A stretch of 64,000 bases of DNA. Source: Lanius collurio (Eukaryota; Chordata; Aves; Passeriformes; Laniidae). Shown here one piece after another: positions 60,961 through 64,000 of this stretch. Below the pieces are notes generated by a model, which ran no database searches, was not told where the DNA came from, and saw only the letters and a list, made by a program, of their open reading frames with translations. The stretch is taken from positions 1,301,542 through 1,365,541 of the forward strand of contig JACBWW010000083.1 of NCBI GenBank assembly GCA_020086605.1, read 5' to 3'. Made by a program: the position numbers and the translations under genes. How positions within the stretch are numbered: the first letter of the stretch is position 1; each line of letters begins with the position of its first letter.

Positions 60961-63654
60961 CTGCCGCCGGCCATGGCCCGCAGCTCCCGTTAATGCCATT
61001 AGTGACAGAGGTCGGGTTTCAATCGGGGCTTGGTGACACGGCGGGTCTGCAGCCAGTGCCTCGGAAATTCAGGTCAAGCGGTGCGGGCTCGGGTTTCACG
61101 GTCAAGGCTACCGGGAGGCAACATCGGAAATGCCCCATTGGATGGACAGACAGAGGGATGCACCACAGGCAGTCAACAGGCGGCTCCCCTGAACCCTCCC
61201 AGATCACAGCTTTTCTGAACGCCCTCCTCCCCACAGTTCTTCTGGGCTTGGTTGCTTTGCCCACCAGATCCCATTCCTGGCCAGGATCTCTGTGGTGGGG
61301 CAAGTTCTGGGTTAATTCCCCGTCAGAGGGCATTGCAGTTTGACAACTCTTTCTTTTCTATTTTATTTACTGCCTCCTATAAATTATTTACTATCAGGGC
61401 TGAGGTAATTCCATTAAAGCTGCATGGTTTTCTTATACCAAATATTAATCCGGAGACTCCTTTTTTTTGCCATCATAAAAGCACACAGTTGCCAGAGAGC
61501 AGGGAAAGATGGGAGAAGGAGGAGCTGCCTGCAGGGGAAATGGGCCTCAGGAAGCAGCACCGGAATGGAAAGGAAAGAAATGGCTTTGCCCCCTCAGTTT
61601 ATGAGACCCTGCAAGCACAGAAAGAGCCACCTCCCAGGCAGGAGCTGGCAACAGGGCTGGGACCAGCCCAGGCTCATCTCTTCATTCTGCTGAGCTGCAC
61701 CAAAGATGGCACAGGAGGCCACAATACTGGCAACCAAAGCCACCACAGGCTGTGCCTGTGCTTCCCAAGATGTGCCTGATTCCCCAGGAGAGCAGCAGGG
61801 TACCAGCAGCATTGCTGTTCTCCATGCTGCCCTTGGGACAGCTCTGCTGAGCTGTCCCCTCTGAGAAACCTTGACCCCACAGGTGCCCTTCTGCAGAACC
61901 ACAATGAGATGTCATAGGGCACCATGGCCCCCAGCATGAGCTGGTGAGGAGGCTTGGAGGCAGTTCCAAGCTCTCCCCCCACCCCAGTGTTCCCTGCAGA
62001 TGCAGCTCTTCCCTCTCCAGCTCCATCTGCCCATGGGACACTGAAGCCCAGAGGCTCAGCACCTCTGGCCAGTGCTCCCACAGAGCTCTGCTGGTGGGGA
62101 CAGGGCTGCTCCAGTGCCCACAGACCACACTCATCCTCACAGGCCCTTTGCAGCAGGAGCAGCCTTCAACAACCTCTCAGGAGCTCAGCTCAGAGAAGAT
62201 AAACACCGAAACCCGTGTATGCTCCCCAGGGGGGAGAGAGAAGCAAACCAGAGAGATAAAGGAGAATTCCAGGTGAACATCAAGAAACTGTTTACCCTCA
62301 GAAAATAGTATATTAACAATCTTTCTGTCTACGAGCATCTTCCCTTAGAAAAACTCACAGATTTTCCTGTTTAAAGGGGAAGGCATGAAGATGAATGAGT
62401 CCATCTCTCTCCCTCTAATATCTTTTGCCACCCCGTGCAAGGGTGTTTGATAGAGAAGCAGCAGAGTACTTGGTCTTTCAGCTCTAAATACTCAAAACTC
62501 AAGTCTGAGAAAATTAAGGTGTAAAGAAGCTGGAAGGCAAACTGCTGACTCCAAACAGCCAGGGCTGAAATATGACACTTGTGCAGTACTGATGTTTTTA
62601 TATTTACATAAATTAATAACTCAATCACACACAGGTACCTTTCTTGCATCTGAAGTTCTTTACATTCCCCATCTGTTTCCTTCTGGTCCACAAATCCTTT
62701 CAATCCCTTCAAGGTAATGCAGGGCCTGGGAAGAAAGGAGCAGAAATTGCTGCTTGCTATTTCACCATCAGGGAAATGTAAAAACATTCCTAATTAGTGA
62801 ACATTTTAGATTGGCTGTAATTCCTTCAATGCTCCTCATCATGTTGGCCTTGGGACAGCTCTGCCGAGATGGAAAAAACGGAATTGCTTCCTTCTCATAT
62901 GGATTCGGTCACATTTTGTTGGCATTTTCCCAAATAGACTTTGCTCAAGAACATTAATATATTTTTTACATAGCACTTCATATGTAAAGCATGGAAACCT
63001 GTTTCAGTATATATTAAACCAAGATGTTGCTGATTAGTGTGGATACACCAACTCCTGGGAGGCCAGAACCTGAATACAGGGGAAGGCAGGCAAGAGAGGT
63101 CCTGTTACAGCAGTGGGGGGGTTGTGATTTCTCTGGGCTTCACAGCAGCTTCAGAGCAGCTGAGAAGCAGATGCTCCAGCATTTCAGCTTGGTAGGCAGA
63201 CACATCCCAGCCATAAGTGCTTCTTGGCTGCGTGTCTCATCTCACAGGACTTTTCAGTACTTTTAAAAGTCAGATTTAATAGTACTTTTCGTAGAGCGGA
63301 CACTAAGCAGGTAACCTTTCCATGTCAGCTCCTCCAGGTCTTCTCAGACACAAATTTCCACACTCGAGGCTGAGATTTTCCCTCTAGGAGAACAGTCTAT
63401 TGAAGCAGGCTCTGTCATCACCCATCTGCAGCAGCCATTGCCTGATATGCATGAGACACCAGGGAGGATGGGGGTTCAGGTCTCCTGATTCATAAGCTAA
63501 GCTTATAGACCACACAGCTCTTTCTGAAGAATGCATATAGTTCTTTAAAATAACTTTTTATTTCTCCAAATCACATTTTGACCCCAAAAGTGGAGACTCT
63601 AATATATGGCCCAGAACTTTATAGTAACCCCCAAAAACCCCAAAGACTGTCAAT
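60961..63654. other. Non-coding DNA
   Basis: GC content falls off from the island at 60 kb. Open frames at 61.6-62.2 kb overlap on both strands without resemblance to any known protein. Confidence 0.5.
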
Positions 63655-63830
63655 ATCATAGAATCATAGAAGGGGTTGGAAGTGACCTTAAGGATCATCT
63701 AGTTCCCACTCCCTGACTTGAGCAGGTGCACCTTCCACTATACGAGGTTGCTCCAAGTCCCATCCAACCTGGCTTTGAACACTTCCAGGAATGTGGCAGC
63801 CACACTTCTCTGGGCAATCTACTCAAACAG
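63655..63830 (-). mobile_element. CR1 LINE 3' end, minus orientation
   Basis: It starts with the doubled ATCATAGAATCATAGA terminal repeat and GGTTGGAAGTGACCTTAAGG, then CATCCAACCTGGCTTTGAAC and TTCTCTGGGCAATCTACTC. This is the reverse complement of a CR1 3' end. The inner boundary is fuzzy. Confidence 0.93.
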
Positions 63831-64000
63831 AGTTTGAGCCAAAGAACAGATTTCCCCCTGGCTATCAGCAAGTGTGATGCCACAGGCTGCAGGGTCACTG
63901 GTTCTGCTTGCATCAGCACCAGATCAAGTCCCAGCCTTCCTTAAACAATAAACTGCAGTTACTCAATATATGTCTGCTTTCATTTCAAATAAACTTAATT

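Overview
This window is vertebrate, almost certainly bird, nuclear DNA. Intergenic sequence carries four CR1-type LINE 3' ends and no mammalian-type SINEs. The one clear protein-coding gene is ZIC3, on the minus strand, with amniote-type three-exon structure (CDS exons 18810-17769, 17118-16955 and 16437-16255; predicted protein 462 aa). The N terminus beginning MTMLLDGG, the five tandem C2H2 fingers and the C terminus ending NFNEWYV identify ZIC3 rather than ZIC1 or ZIC2. Most of the rest is gene desert, as expected for a developmental transcription-factor locus.

Layout. 1-13.6 kb: unique non-coding sequence beyond the 3' end of ZIC3, with a decayed hAT-type transposase fragment near 5.1-5.3 kb and an A/C-rich tract at 5.7-5.8 kb. 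13.6-15.36 kb: a CpG island directly beyond the ZIC3 3' end. 15.37-16.25 kb: AT-rich ZIC3 3' UTR. 16.25-18.81 kb: ZIC3 coding exons. 18.87-19.25 kb: a 380-base run of N inside the 5' UTR. 19.49-19.56 kb: a recognisable ZIC3 core promoter (inverted CCAAT box and TATAAA). 19.60-19.82 kb: a long GA/GAAA microsatellite. 19.83-19.92 kb: a plus-strand TATA-like box followed by a consensus 5' splice site, together suggesting a divergent transcript. 19.9-25.1 kb: a large interrupted CpG-rich domain. 25-64 kb: mostly AT-rich unique sequence with CR1 fragments, microsatellites and a small CpG islet at 31.7-32.0 kb. A further CpG island lies at 59.7-60.4 kb, followed by a degenerate minisatellite at 60.4-61.0 kb.

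How it fits together. ZIC3 is a zinc-finger transcription factor for left-right asymmetry and early neural patterning. The long non-coding flanks are the sort of sequence in which its distant enhancers would lie. I point out a few blocks dense in SOX, POU or homeodomain-like motifs as candidates only, because conservation cannot be judged from one sequence. The most interesting structural point is the back-to-back promoter arrangement upstream of ZIC3. ZIC1/ZIC4 and ZIC2/ZIC5 are head-to-head pairs, and teleost zic3 is paired with zic6. Here the opposite side keeps promoter-like signals, but I find no zinc-finger exon on it. No second protein-coding gene, tRNA, rRNA, CRISPR or intact mobile element could be supported.
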